35,000 nt of DNA, from positions 1-35,000 of the forward strand of contig NZ_CP139420.1 in NCBI RefSeq assembly GCF_034119845.1, given 5' to 3'. Both the position numbers and the translations under genes were made by a program. This DNA is from Flavobacterium sp. NG2. Lineage in GTDB: Bacteria > Bacteroidota > Bacteroidia > Flavobacteriales > Flavobacteriaceae. Below the pieces are notes generated by a model. It had not been told where the DNA came from. It was given only the letters and a program-made list of their open reading frames with translations, and did not search any database. Below, piece after piece: positions 16,977 to 24,941 of this stretch (position 1 is the stretch's first letter; every line of letters begins with the position of its first letter).

Positions 16977-18935
16977 TTATAAAACTCGATTTACTTGAAC
17001 CACTCTTTTAGAATAATAACTTTCTTTAATGGAAGAAATAATTACTCCCGAATTTGATGCATGAATAAATTTAACATCACCATCAGCGACTTCCACCACC
17101 ATACCCACATGATTGATTTGGCGCCCTCCTCTAGTCTTAAAAAATATCAAATCTCCTTTTTGAGCATTATCCAATTCAACAACTTCCCCATATCGAGATT
17201 GCTCCAACGAAGTTCTTGGCAGCTGTATATCATGTGCTCCAAAAGCGGTACACATTAATCCTGAACAATCAAAACCGTCCTTTGATGTTCCTCCAATACG
17301 GTAACGAACACCTATATTTTCTGAAGCGGTCAAAATCAATTGATCTATAAATTCTGGACCATGATAGGAATTAATATTACTTTCCTCTTCCATTGGCTCT
17401 CCAACAAATTCTTGTTTTACAACTGTTGGATTTGTTATTTTCGGACTACGAATAGTCAACAAAGAACCAATATTAAATTTAGTAGCAATTTTAGGATTTT
17501 GTCTTTCTAGTTCTTTTACAGTAATACCATAATGTTTTGCTATACCGTATTTGGTTTCTTTCGCTAATACCTTATGAGTAACGGTTACTTCTTCTATTTT
17601 ATTTTCTATAACTGGCTTGACAACAGTTGTTTTTTCTGTGTTTGAAATCTGAGTATTTGCAACAGCTGTTTCTTTTCCACTTTGAATTTCTTTTTCTGAA
17701 GAAACTCCATTGGTTTCTTTGGCTGGAATGTTAATCTTTTGTCCAATTTTCAAACCTTCTGATTCCAAATTAGGATTCGCTTTATCCAAATCAGCAACTG
17801 TAATACCGTATTCTTTAGCAATACCATATTTGGTTTCCTTTTGCAATACTTCGTGAATAATTCCTGAATCAGTTGTAGACTCTTTTTTGACCACTTCAAC
17901 AGTTGGTAAAACATTCTCAACTGTCGCTTTGGTTTTTTCTTCAACCTTAGGCGCCACCTCTTTTTTCTCTTGAGTTGATTCCTTTGACTCAGAAGCCACA
18001 ACAGCTTGCTTCACTTTTGCTGGAATCATAATCATTTGTCCCACTTTTAAAGCTTTACCTTCTAATTTAGGATTTGCATTATCTAAGTCAGCGACAGTAA
18101 TTCCATATTCTTTAGCAATACTATACTTGGTTTGTTTAGGTAATACCTCATATTCAAAGCCTACCGTTTCTTTTACTGCTTCAACAGTTATATTTGATGG
18201 AGAAGAGACCATAACATCCTTCAAAATCAATTTTCCAGAAACTTCATCTTCTTTTTTAGGCAAAACTACTTCTTTCGATTCTGAAACAACATCTGGAACG
18301 TATTTTTTGACAGGAATAATTATCTTTTGTCCTACTTTCAACTCTTCTGTTTGTAAAATAGGGTTTGCCATATCCAACATCGCCACTGTAATACCATGCT
18401 CCTTTGCAATATTGTATTTGGTTTCCTTTGGTAAAACTTCATATTCAATTCCTTCGGTATATTTTATGCTTGTTTGCAAATCCTCAGTAGCAGCTGTTAA
18501 TTCCTTTGGAGATACTTTCTTTTTTCTTAAAGTTCCACCTATAATTATAAGCTTCTGCCCTACTTTAAGTCCAGATTCTTCAAGGGTTGGATTTGCTTTG
18601 TATAAGTCATCTACTGCTACACTATATTCTTTTGAGATACCGTAAAGTGTTTCTTTAGCCAACACTTCGTGTATAATTTCGGGAGTTAAAGAAGCTTTTG
18701 AAGAAGAAATATCATTTTGAGAAGCAATAGGAATCAACAAAACCGATTTGAATTTTATTCCATTTTTGGCTTCGGGATTTAGTTCGTAGATATCACTAGC
18801 CTTAAGATTGTATTGTTTTGCAATTTTCGAAATAGTTTCTCCTTTAGAAACGATGTGTTCTGTAGTTTTTTGCTGTGAAAAAGCGGTAAAACCAAACAAC
18901 AAGACCGTGATTAAAATCCAACTATAACTCCTCAT
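16977..18935 (-). CDS. Secreted LysM x6 - NlpC/P60 peptidoglycan endopeptidase
   Basis: 652-residue exported cell-wall hydrolase. Seen: signal peptide (1-21, ending TAFSQQ); six LysM glycan-binding repeats at about 27-70, 89-132, 165-209, 262-306, 360-404 and 453-496, each with the ETxYxIAKxYGITV...NP...LKVGQ pattern; Lys/Glu/Thr/Val-rich linkers; and a C-terminal NlpC/P60 domain (about 530-652) with catalytic Cys557 (FDCSGL), His609 (INHVG) and His625 (FIHAS). Repeats 3-5 are most alike and evenly spaced (about 98 residues), which suggests repeat expansion. Expected to cleave the gamma-D-Glu-mDAP bond. Long upstream gap (487 bp) to the divergent T9SS gene. Confidence 0.94.
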   Translation of the reverse strand: MRSYSWILITVLLFGFTAFSQQKTTEHIVSKGETISKIAKQYNLKASDIYELNPEAKNGIKFKSVLLIPIASQNDISSSKASLTPEIIHEVLAKETLYGISKEYSVAVDDLYKANPTLEESGLKVGQKLIIIGGTLRKKKVSPKELTAATEDLQTSIKYTEGIEYEVLPKETKYNIAKEHGITVAMLDMANPILQTEELKVGQKIIIPVKKYVPDVVSESKEVVLPKKEDEVSGKLILKDVMVSSPSNITVEAVKETVGFEYEVLPKQTKYSIAKEYGITVADLDNANPKLEGKALKVGQMIMIPAKVKQAVVASESKESTQEKKEVAPKVEEKTKATVENVLPTVEVVKKESTTDSGIIHEVLQKETKYGIAKEYGITVADLDKANPNLESEGLKIGQKINIPAKETNGVSSEKEIQSGKETAVANTQISNTEKTTVVKPVIENKIEEVTVTHKVLAKETKYGIAKHYGITVKELERQNPKIATKFNIGSLLTIRSPKITNPTVVKQEFVGEPMEEESNINSYHGPEFIDQLILTASENIGVRYRIGGTSKDGFDCSGLMCTAFGAHDIQLPRTSLEQSRYGEVVELDNAQKGDLIFFKTRGGRQINHVGMVVEVADGDVKFIHASNSGVIISSIKESYYSKRVVQVNRVL

Positions 18936-19084
18936 AAAATTTATTTCTATTTAAATCAAAACAAGTCGTTTTGAGTAAAATTTAGCTTATTATTTAACAA
19001 TAATCGAAAAACATGAATTAACGCTATTTTCGGACCGTAAAAATACTTCTTCCGTGCAAATATCGCATTTTATTTAACAAATCC

Positions 19085-19102
19085 TTGTACGCATTTTAAC
19101 AA
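19085..19102. repeat. 18-bp repeat, copy 1 (left of T9SS gene)
   Basis: TTGTACGCATTTTAACAA is identical to 22469-22486, in the same orientation. A related stretch, CGCATTTTATTTAACAA, lies just before it (19064-19080). It lies in the 487-bp gap between the LysM-NlpC gene and the T9SS gene; the rest of that gap is AT-rich and shows only the T9SS promoter and leader. Confidence 0.8.
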
Positions 19103-19340
19103 TTCTAAATAATTAATAAGCACTTAAAAAAATTTAAAATTGATTTTTTTTTATTCAAACCAACTTAATAAGTCTCCTAAAAATAGATTTAATTCAAATC
19201 AACGCCTCCCCTAGATTTTATTATAAAAAACGCCATTTCACTATCCCTATTTTTTTAGAAAAAAAACAAGATAGATTTATTTGATAAAAAAAATAAATCA
19301 AAATATACTAACAACCAGTAGATTAATCAAAATTAAATTA

Positions 19341-19348
19341 TATATTTG
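19341..19348 (+). promoter_or_regulatory. -7 box of the T9SS cargo gene
   Basis: TATATTTG is an exact TAnnTTTG match 74 nt before the ATG. No obvious TTG at -33. Confidence 0.5.
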
Positions 19349-19401
19349 GAAACCAGAATTGGATAACCAATTTAGTTATCCTGACTGGGAAACCAATTTT
19401 A
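19348..19401 (+). repeat. 13-bp leader repeats and hairpin upstream of the T9SS gene
   Basis: GGAAACCAGAATT (19348-19360) is followed directly by GGATAACCAATTT (19361-19373), and GGAAACCAATTTT recurs at 19388-19400. Within the leader, GGATAAC (19361-19367) and GTTATCC (19375-19381) form a perfect 7-bp stem. Confidence 0.6.
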
Positions 19402-19422
19402 CAACCTAAATAAATAACAATT

Positions 19423-22170
19423 ATGAAAAAACAATTACTTAGTCAAGCAAGACTATCGCAGTTTTTGTGCTGCTTAGCGCTTTTTTTACTGTGCTCCAAT
19501 TTGAGTTGGGGACAAACTACAGTGTTTCATGAAACATTTGGTTCTACTGCTATTACATGGTCAGCTCCAACTCCCGTTTTTCACACAGGAGGAACTTCAA
19601 CAGTACCTGCATCACCTAGTCAAGCAGTTTACACTCGTATTACAAATCCTGCAGCCACTTCGGCTACGGCAGCAAACGTTGCTTTAAATAGCACTGATGG
19701 TTACTTATATATGCCTCAAACTGCGAGTGGAAACGGAAAAATTTTCCAATCGACTCCAATTCCAACTGGACTTAATCCAATATTAACAAATAACACTGGT
19801 GATATAACTTGGACTTTTAATGTTAGAACTTCCAACAATTCAGTTACAGCATCTACTTTTAATGATAATGGTAGATTCTTTGGTGTTATTTTGGGCGCTA
19901 ATAGTACAAATGCATTTACATCAGGAAGCACACAATCTGGATATGCCGTAGTTATAAATAAAAGCACAACTGATGCTAATTATAACGCTATTAAGTTAGT
20001 AAAAATGGAAAATGGCTTTGTTTCAGGAACTACTGGTGTTACTACTTTATTAGAGTCTCCTGCAGTCACTGCTAATAATAATTTTTATAGTGTTAAGGTG
20101 GTTTATGATCCAAATAATGACAATTTCAAGATGTACTATCGTAATGACGGTGCTTCAGCCTGGACAAATGCTGCAACAGATTCTGGCTACACTCAAGTAG
20201 GTGCAGAAGCAGGAATTACTGAAACAACATTCGTAAGTACTACAATGGTTACTCAAGGTGTTTTCTCTGGAAATTCAGCTACCGGTTCAGGGTTTTTCTT
20301 TGACAATATGAAAATAGTAGTATCACCACCTCCAACTGCTCCAATAATCAGCAATTCACCAGCTTTTACAACTTTTACTTACGAAGGCACTGGACCATCC
20401 ACTATTCAAACTTCTGTTATTGATGGTGACAATTTAACTGGAGACATAACATTAGAAATAAACACTGCAACAGATAAATATCAATTTTCATTAAACAATT
20501 TTTCAACTATTGCTACTACAGGAACTCTTGTTATACCAGATTTAGGAAGTTTATCTGTTCGTTTGAAAGCAGGTTTAGCTGCTGGACCTCAAAATCAAAC
20601 TATTGAATTAAAATCAAACGCAGATTTATATACTAAAAACATTAATTTATCAGGAACAGTTATTGGTGCGTACACTTATAATGGTTCTGGTTCTTTATCT
20701 GATGTTAATAACTGGACACCTGTCCCTTCAGCAATGACTGAAGCAGCAGCTAAATTTTATATTACTACTAATGCAGCAACAGATTTCGTATGGGCATTAG
20801 GCGCAAGTTCTATAGCTTCTGTTAAGGATGGAGCAACATTAACCATAGCTGATACTTTTCCTATAACAGGACAAGTAAATGTGCTCGCAGCTAGTACTTT
20901 AATTATTGATAATTCTACTTACCCAACTTTGGGTACTATAGACGCTACTTCGAATGTACATTTACGTAAACAACCTATAACTACGCATACTGGTAGCATT
21001 TCTTTCGGTAATTTATTTATTGACGGAGGTAATACGATCACTTTTAGTGGTGGTTCTTCAATATTATCAGGAACTTATACTATTAATGGTACACTTACTG
21101 TTGCAGAAGATTCTAATATATCATTTAATAGTTCATCTCCTTATAGTTCATTATATTTTGCAACTGGGGCAAAAGCTGTAATAAATGGTAACTTAAAACA
21201 ATCTAGAGCATTTAATTTAGTTGAATTTAGTAAAGCTAGCTTACAAACTGTTAATAACAATCCTCCTCTTCAATTTTTTGACGCTGAAGCTGTAGGAGTA
21301 AACTTTATTTTAGGACCAAATAGTACTATAGAATATTCAAGAGGAAATAGCAGTACACCTCAATTAGTTACTCCAAGATCAGATTATAAAAATTTAGCAT
21401 TTTCTGATGGTTCAAATGGCGCAAATACAAAAACTGTTGATGGGACAATAAATGTTTCTGGCACATTAACATTAAATCATTTGGCTGGTGCAAGTACATT
21501 TGCAGGTTCGGGTAATTTTACATTAGGAAACGGAGCAACTATAGTAAGAACTTCAGGTTCATTTGGAACAGCTGTGCCAATTAATTTTGGAAGCTCAGTA
21601 AATGTAACATACGATGGTACTACAGCAATAACTACGGGTGAAGAGATACCATCTAACCCATCGACTTTAAATAATCTTATAATTAACAATGCAGCTGGTG
21701 TTACTTTGTCTGAACCAATTATAGTAAATAATGCTACTAAAATTCTTAGTGGAAAATTAAATCTTGGAACATTTGCCCACAGTACAAACAAACTTAATCG
21801 TGGTATCTTAGATTCTGCAGCTGGTTCTTGGGGAAGTACTGCTTCAGCGGCTACTAACAAAGACGACGATCATTTTGATGTAGCAGGAACTGGAATTTTA
21901 AATCTTATTACATCAACATTAAGTACAAAAGATTTTGAATCAGGTACTTTTACTTATTATCCAAACCCAGTTGAAGACATCCTTACTTTAAACTATGCAA
22001 ACACTATTGATACTGTAGAGGTGTTTAATATTTTAGGGCAAAAAGTTTACGCTTCACAACCAAATGCAACTTCTACTCAATTAGATTTAAGCAATTTAAA
22101 AAGCGCTATCTATATTGTAAAGATTTCTTCAAATGGAAAAGCTGTTGCAGCACGTATTTATAAAAAATAA
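19423..22170 (+). CDS. T9SS type A sorting-domain secreted protein, adhesin-like
   Basis: 915-residue exported protein of unknown function. Seen: signal peptide (about 1-30, ending SNLSWGQ); a jelly-roll-like N-terminal region at about 31-300 (ETFGS start, FFFDNMKIVV end) reminiscent of concanavalin-type lectin folds; a beta-sandwich-like segment at about 305-410; a long Thr/Ser/Asn/Gly-rich stretch of short repeated beta-strand patterns at about 415-840; and a C-terminal type A sorting domain (about 845-915) with YYPNPVEDILTL, VEVFNILGQKV and IYIVKISSNGK. The last directs export through the type IX system and surface attachment or release. No catalytic motif was recognised. It is transcribed alone and has its own terminator. 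Confidence 0.85.
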   Translation: MKKQLLSQARLSQFLCCLALFLLCSNLSWGQTTVFHETFGSTAITWSAPTPVFHTGGTSTVPASPSQAVYTRITNPAATSATAANVALNSTDGYLYMPQTASGNGKIFQSTPIPTGLNPILTNNTGDITWTFNVRTSNNSVTASTFNDNGRFFGVILGANSTNAFTSGSTQSGYAVVINKSTTDANYNAIKLVKMENGFVSGTTGVTTLLESPAVTANNNFYSVKVVYDPNNDNFKMYYRNDGASAWTNAATDSGYTQVGAEAGITETTFVSTTMVTQGVFSGNSATGSGFFFDNMKIVVSPPPTAPIISNSPAFTTFTYEGTGPSTIQTSVIDGDNLTGDITLEINTATDKYQFSLNNFSTIATTGTLVIPDLGSLSVRLKAGLAAGPQNQTIELKSNADLYTKNINLSGTVIGAYTYNGSGSLSDVNNWTPVPSAMTEAAAKFYITTNAATDFVWALGASSIASVKDGATLTIADTFPITGQVNVLAASTLIIDNSTYPTLGTIDATSNVHLRKQPITTHTGSISFGNLFIDGGNTITFSGGSSILSGTYTINGTLTVAEDSNISFNSSSPYSSLYFATGAKAVINGNLKQSRAFNLVEFSKASLQTVNNNPPLQFFDAEAVGVNFILGPNSTIEYSRGNSSTPQLVTPRSDYKNLAFSDGSNGANTKTVDGTINVSGTLTLNHLAGASTFAGSGNFTLGNGATIVRTSGSFGTAVPINFGSSVNVTYDGTTAITTGEEIPSNPSTLNNLIINNAAGVTLSEPIIVNNATKILSGKLNLGTFAHSTNKLNRGILDSAAGSWGSTASAATNKDDDHFDVAGTGILNLITSTLSTKDFESGTFTYYPNPVEDILTLNYANTIDTVEVFNILGQKVYASQPNATSTQLDLSNLKSAIYIVKISSNGKAVAARIYKK

Positions 22171-22194
22171 TTAGTTTTTAATTAATTTTTTTCT

Positions 22195-22232
22195 AAGCCC
22201 TAATGAAACTTTATTCATTAGGGCTTTTTTTT
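22195..22232 (+). terminator. Rho-independent terminator of the T9SS gene
   Basis: AAGCCCTAATGAA (22195-22207) and TTCATTAGGGCTT (22214-22226) form a perfect 13-bp stem with a 6-nt loop and a T8 tail. Confidence 0.93.
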
Positions 22233-22468
22233 GACTTTTAAAAGGAATTAAAAAAAAATCACATTCATACTTCACGATAAATCTTAATTAACTACTAGCA
22301 TATTAATTGTAAATAACAAAACATAGGAATTAAACACTACTGACCAACGCTATTAAAAAATCAATCTAACATGCTAGGACTATTAAAGTTATATTAAAAA
22401 AAACAGTTAGCTAGAAAGAAAAAGCTATTTTATCTTTATTTATGAAATAGTTTTTATAAAAGTATCCT

Positions 22469-22486
22469 TTGTACGCATTTTAACAA
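22469..22486. repeat. 18-bp repeat, copy 2 (right of T9SS gene)
   Basis: Identical to 19085-19102, same orientation; preceded by TCCT instead of TCC. It lies in the 384-bp gap between the T9SS gene and the aconitase, which otherwise holds the two terminators and AT-rich sequence. Confidence 0.8.
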
Positions 22487-22496
22487 AATACCCCAT

Positions 22497-22528
22497 AAAA
22501 AAAGCGCCCTGTTGACACAGAACGCTTT
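22497..22528 (-). terminator. Rho-independent terminator of the AcnA-type aconitase gene
   Basis: On the minus strand AAAGCGTTCTGT pairs with ACAGGGCGCTTT (two U-G wobbles) around a 4-nt loop, followed by a T7 run. Lies 27 nt after the stop codon. Confidence 0.88.
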
Positions 22529-22554
22529 ATAAAATAGCTAACTAAAAATAGTTT

Positions 22555-24822
22555 TTATGAATTTGCTTCAGCAGCAATCAAGTTTAATGCTGAACCAGCC
22601 ACAAACCAACCAATTTGGCTTGCATTATAGGTATGATTAGCTTTGATAAGATCTTTCGAACCATCAGCATGAACAAATTCTATTGTTAACGGTTTTCCTG
22701 GAGCAAAATCTACTAAATCAATAAAATTGATCGTATCATCTTCCTGAATTTTATCGTAATCCGCCTCGTTCGCAAAAGTCAACCCTAATAAACCTTGTTT
22801 TTTAAGGTTAGTTTCATGGATACGAGCAAATGATTTTACTAATACCGCTTTTACACCTAAGAAACGTGGTTCCATAGCCGCATGTTCACGAGAAGAACCT
22901 TCACCATAGTTATGATCCCCTACCACCACAGATGGCACGCCAGCAGCTTTGTACGCACGAGCTACAGCAGGAACTGCATCATACTCACCCGTCAATTGAT
23001 TTTTAACTGAATTTGTATTTTGGTTAAAAGCATTTACAGCACCAATCAACATATTATTAGAAATATTATCCAAATGTCCACGGAAACGCAACCAAGGCCC
23101 AGCCATAGAAATATGGTCCGTAGTACATTTACCAAATGCCTTTATTAGTAATTTCGCACCTGTAATATTCTTTCCATTCCAAGCATCAAAGGGTTCTAAT
23201 AATTGCAAACGATCTGAAGTTTCACTAACAACGATTTTGACCCCTGAACCATCAGCGGCAGGAGCCTGGAATCCAGCATCCTCAACATCAAATCCTCTTT
23301 TTGGCAATTCATCCCCAAATGGCGCTTTTAATTTAACTTCTTCCCCTTTATCATTCAACAACGTATCGGTTAATGGATTAAAATCCAATCTCCCTGAAAT
23401 AGCTAAAGCAGCCACCATTTCTGGCGAAGTCACAAAAGCATGTGTATTTGGGTTACCATCCGCCCTTTTTGAAAAATTTCGGTTAAAGGAATGCACAATG
23501 GTGTTTTTCTCTTGTTTATCGGCACCTGCTCTATCCCATTGTCCAATACATGGTCCACAAGCATTGGTAAACACTTTGGTTCCCATTTTTTCAAAAGCAG
23601 CAATCATTCCGTCTCTTTCGATGGTGTATCGAATTTGCTCAGACCCTGGATTAACACCAAATTCCGCTTTGGGAGAAATACCATGTTCCACAGCTTGATT
23701 CACAATCGATACTGCACGAGCCATATCTTCATAAGAGGAGTTCGTACAAGAACCAATTAATCCCCATTCTACTTTTATTGGCCAGCCGTTTGCTTTTGCC
23801 TCTTCTTTCATTTTAGAAACTGGAGTCCCTCTATCTGGAGTAAAAGGGCCATTGATATGAGGCTCTAACTCTGAAAGATTAATTTCAATTACTTGATCAA
23901 AGTATTTTTCTGGATTTGCATACACTTCAGCATCACCTGTTAAGTAATCCGCTACTTTATCAGCTGCATCCACCACATCTTGACGATCTGTTGCAGTCAA
24001 ATATCGTCTCATGGAATCATCGTATCCAAAAGTAGAAGTAGTCGCACCAATTTCTGCACCCATATTACAAATGGTTCCCTTACCAGTACAAGACATATTA
24101 GTTGCACCTTCACCAAAGTATTCAACGACAGCTCCTGTTCCTCCTTTTACAGTTAGAATATCAGCTACTTTTAAAATTACATCTTTAGGCGAAGTCCAAC
24201 CAGATAATTTCCCCGTTAATTTCACCCCTATTAATTTAGGGAATTTTAACTCCCATGACATTCCTGACATAACATCTACAGCGTCAGCTCCACCTACACC
24301 AATTGCCAACATCCCTAATCCTCCTGCATTTACAGTATGTGAATCCGTTCCAATCATCATTCCACCTGGAAATGCATAATTTTCAAGCACGATTTGATGA
24401 ATAATTCCCGAACCTGGTTTCCAAAAACCGATACCATATTTATCCGAAACCGAAGATAAAAAATCAAAAACCTCTTTTGATTGGTCATTTGCTAAAGCCA
24501 AATCTGGTTTTGCTCCATCTTTAGCCAAAATTAAGTGATCACAATGTACTGTTGTGGGAACAGCAACAGTTTTCTTTCCAGCATGCATAAATTGCAATAA
24601 TGCCATTTGAGCCGTTGCATCTTGACATGCCACCCTATCTGGAGCAAAATCAACATAATCCACACCTCTTTTATAGGCTTCTTTTGCAACTCCGTCCCAT
24701 AGGTGGCTATACAAAATTTTCTCTGTCAAAGTAAGGGGACGACCAACAATTTCTCGTGCTGCATCAACACGACTAGTCATGTTGGCATACACTTTTTTAA
24801 TCATTTCGATATCAAATGCCAT
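22555..24822 (-). CDS. Aconitate hydratase, mitochondrial/AcnA-type
   Basis: [4Fe-4S] enzyme isomerising citrate to isocitrate in the TCA cycle. 755 residues, as in mitochondrial-type aconitases. Seen: cluster ligands Cys359 (LIGSCTNSS) and Cys422/Cys425 ([11 protein letters not shown]), [23 protein letters not shown] (substrate region), [14 protein letters not shown] and the domain-4 motif [17 protein letters not shown] with the catalytic serine region. Lies directly downstream of an AcnB-type gene on the same strand, but each gene has its own terminator, so they are separate units. The N-terminus [10 protein letters not shown] is echoed in the acnB leader (27732-27773). Confidence 0.96.
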   Translation of the reverse strand: MAFDIEMIKKVYANMTSRVDAAREIVGRPLTLTEKILYSHLWDGVAKEAYKRGVDYVDFAPDRVACQDATAQMALLQFMHAGKKTVAVPTTVHCDHLILAKDGAKPDLALANDQSKEVFDFLSSVSDKYGIGFWKPGSGIIHQIVLENYAFPGGMMIGTDSHTVNAGGLGMLAIGVGGADAVDVMSGMSWELKFPKLIGVKLTGKLSGWTSPKDVILKVADILTVKGGTGAVVEYFGEGATNMSCTGKGTICNMGAEIGATTSTFGYDDSMRRYLTATDRQDVVDAADKVADYLTGDAEVYANPEKYFDQVIEINLSELEPHINGPFTPDRGTPVSKMKEEAKANGWPIKVEWGLIGSCTNSSYEDMARAVSIVNQAVEHGISPKAEFGVNPGSEQIRYTIERDGMIAAFEKMGTKVFTNACGPCIGQWDRAGADKQEKNTIVHSFNRNFSKRADGNPNTHAFVTSPEMVAALAISGRLDFNPLTDTLLNDKGEEVKLKAPFGDELPKRGFDVEDAGFQAPAADGSGVKIVVSETSDRLQLLEPFDAWNGKNITGAKLLIKAFGKCTTDHISMAGPWLRFRGHLDNISNNMLIGAVNAFNQNTNSVKNQLTGEYDAVPAVARAYKAAGVPSVVVGDHNYGEGSSREHAAMEPRFLGVKAVLVKSFARIHETNLKKQGLLGLTFANEADYDKIQEDDTINFIDLVDFAPGKPLTIEFVHADGSKDLIKANHTYNASQIGWFVAGSALNLIAAEANS

Positions 24823-24883
24823 AAGATTTATATTTTTGGGTTATTCCTATTTTAAACATTACAAGATACAAAAAAATGAGCTA

Positions 24884-24916
24884 TAAAAAAAGCCTGAGTT
24901 TATGGCTCAGGCTTTT
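24884..24916 (-). terminator. Rho-independent terminator of acnB
   Basis: AAAGCCTGAG (24889-24898) pairs with CTCAGGCTTT (24906-24915) around a 7-nt loop; on the minus strand a T-run follows. It separates acnB from the downstream aconitase gene. Confidence 0.88.
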
Positions 24917-24941
24917 GAATTATATTAAAATAATCAAATGA

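Noticed and set aside
18127..18645. 172-codon + strand ORF inside the LysM-NlpC gene
   Set aside because: Antisense to the LysM repeats; its apparent repeats only mirror them.
23237..24379. Several + strand ORFs of 89-153 codons inside the AcnA-type aconitase gene, and similar ones inside acnB
   Set aside because: Antisense shadows of strongly conserved aconitase genes, Pro/Ser-rich and without recognisable motifs.
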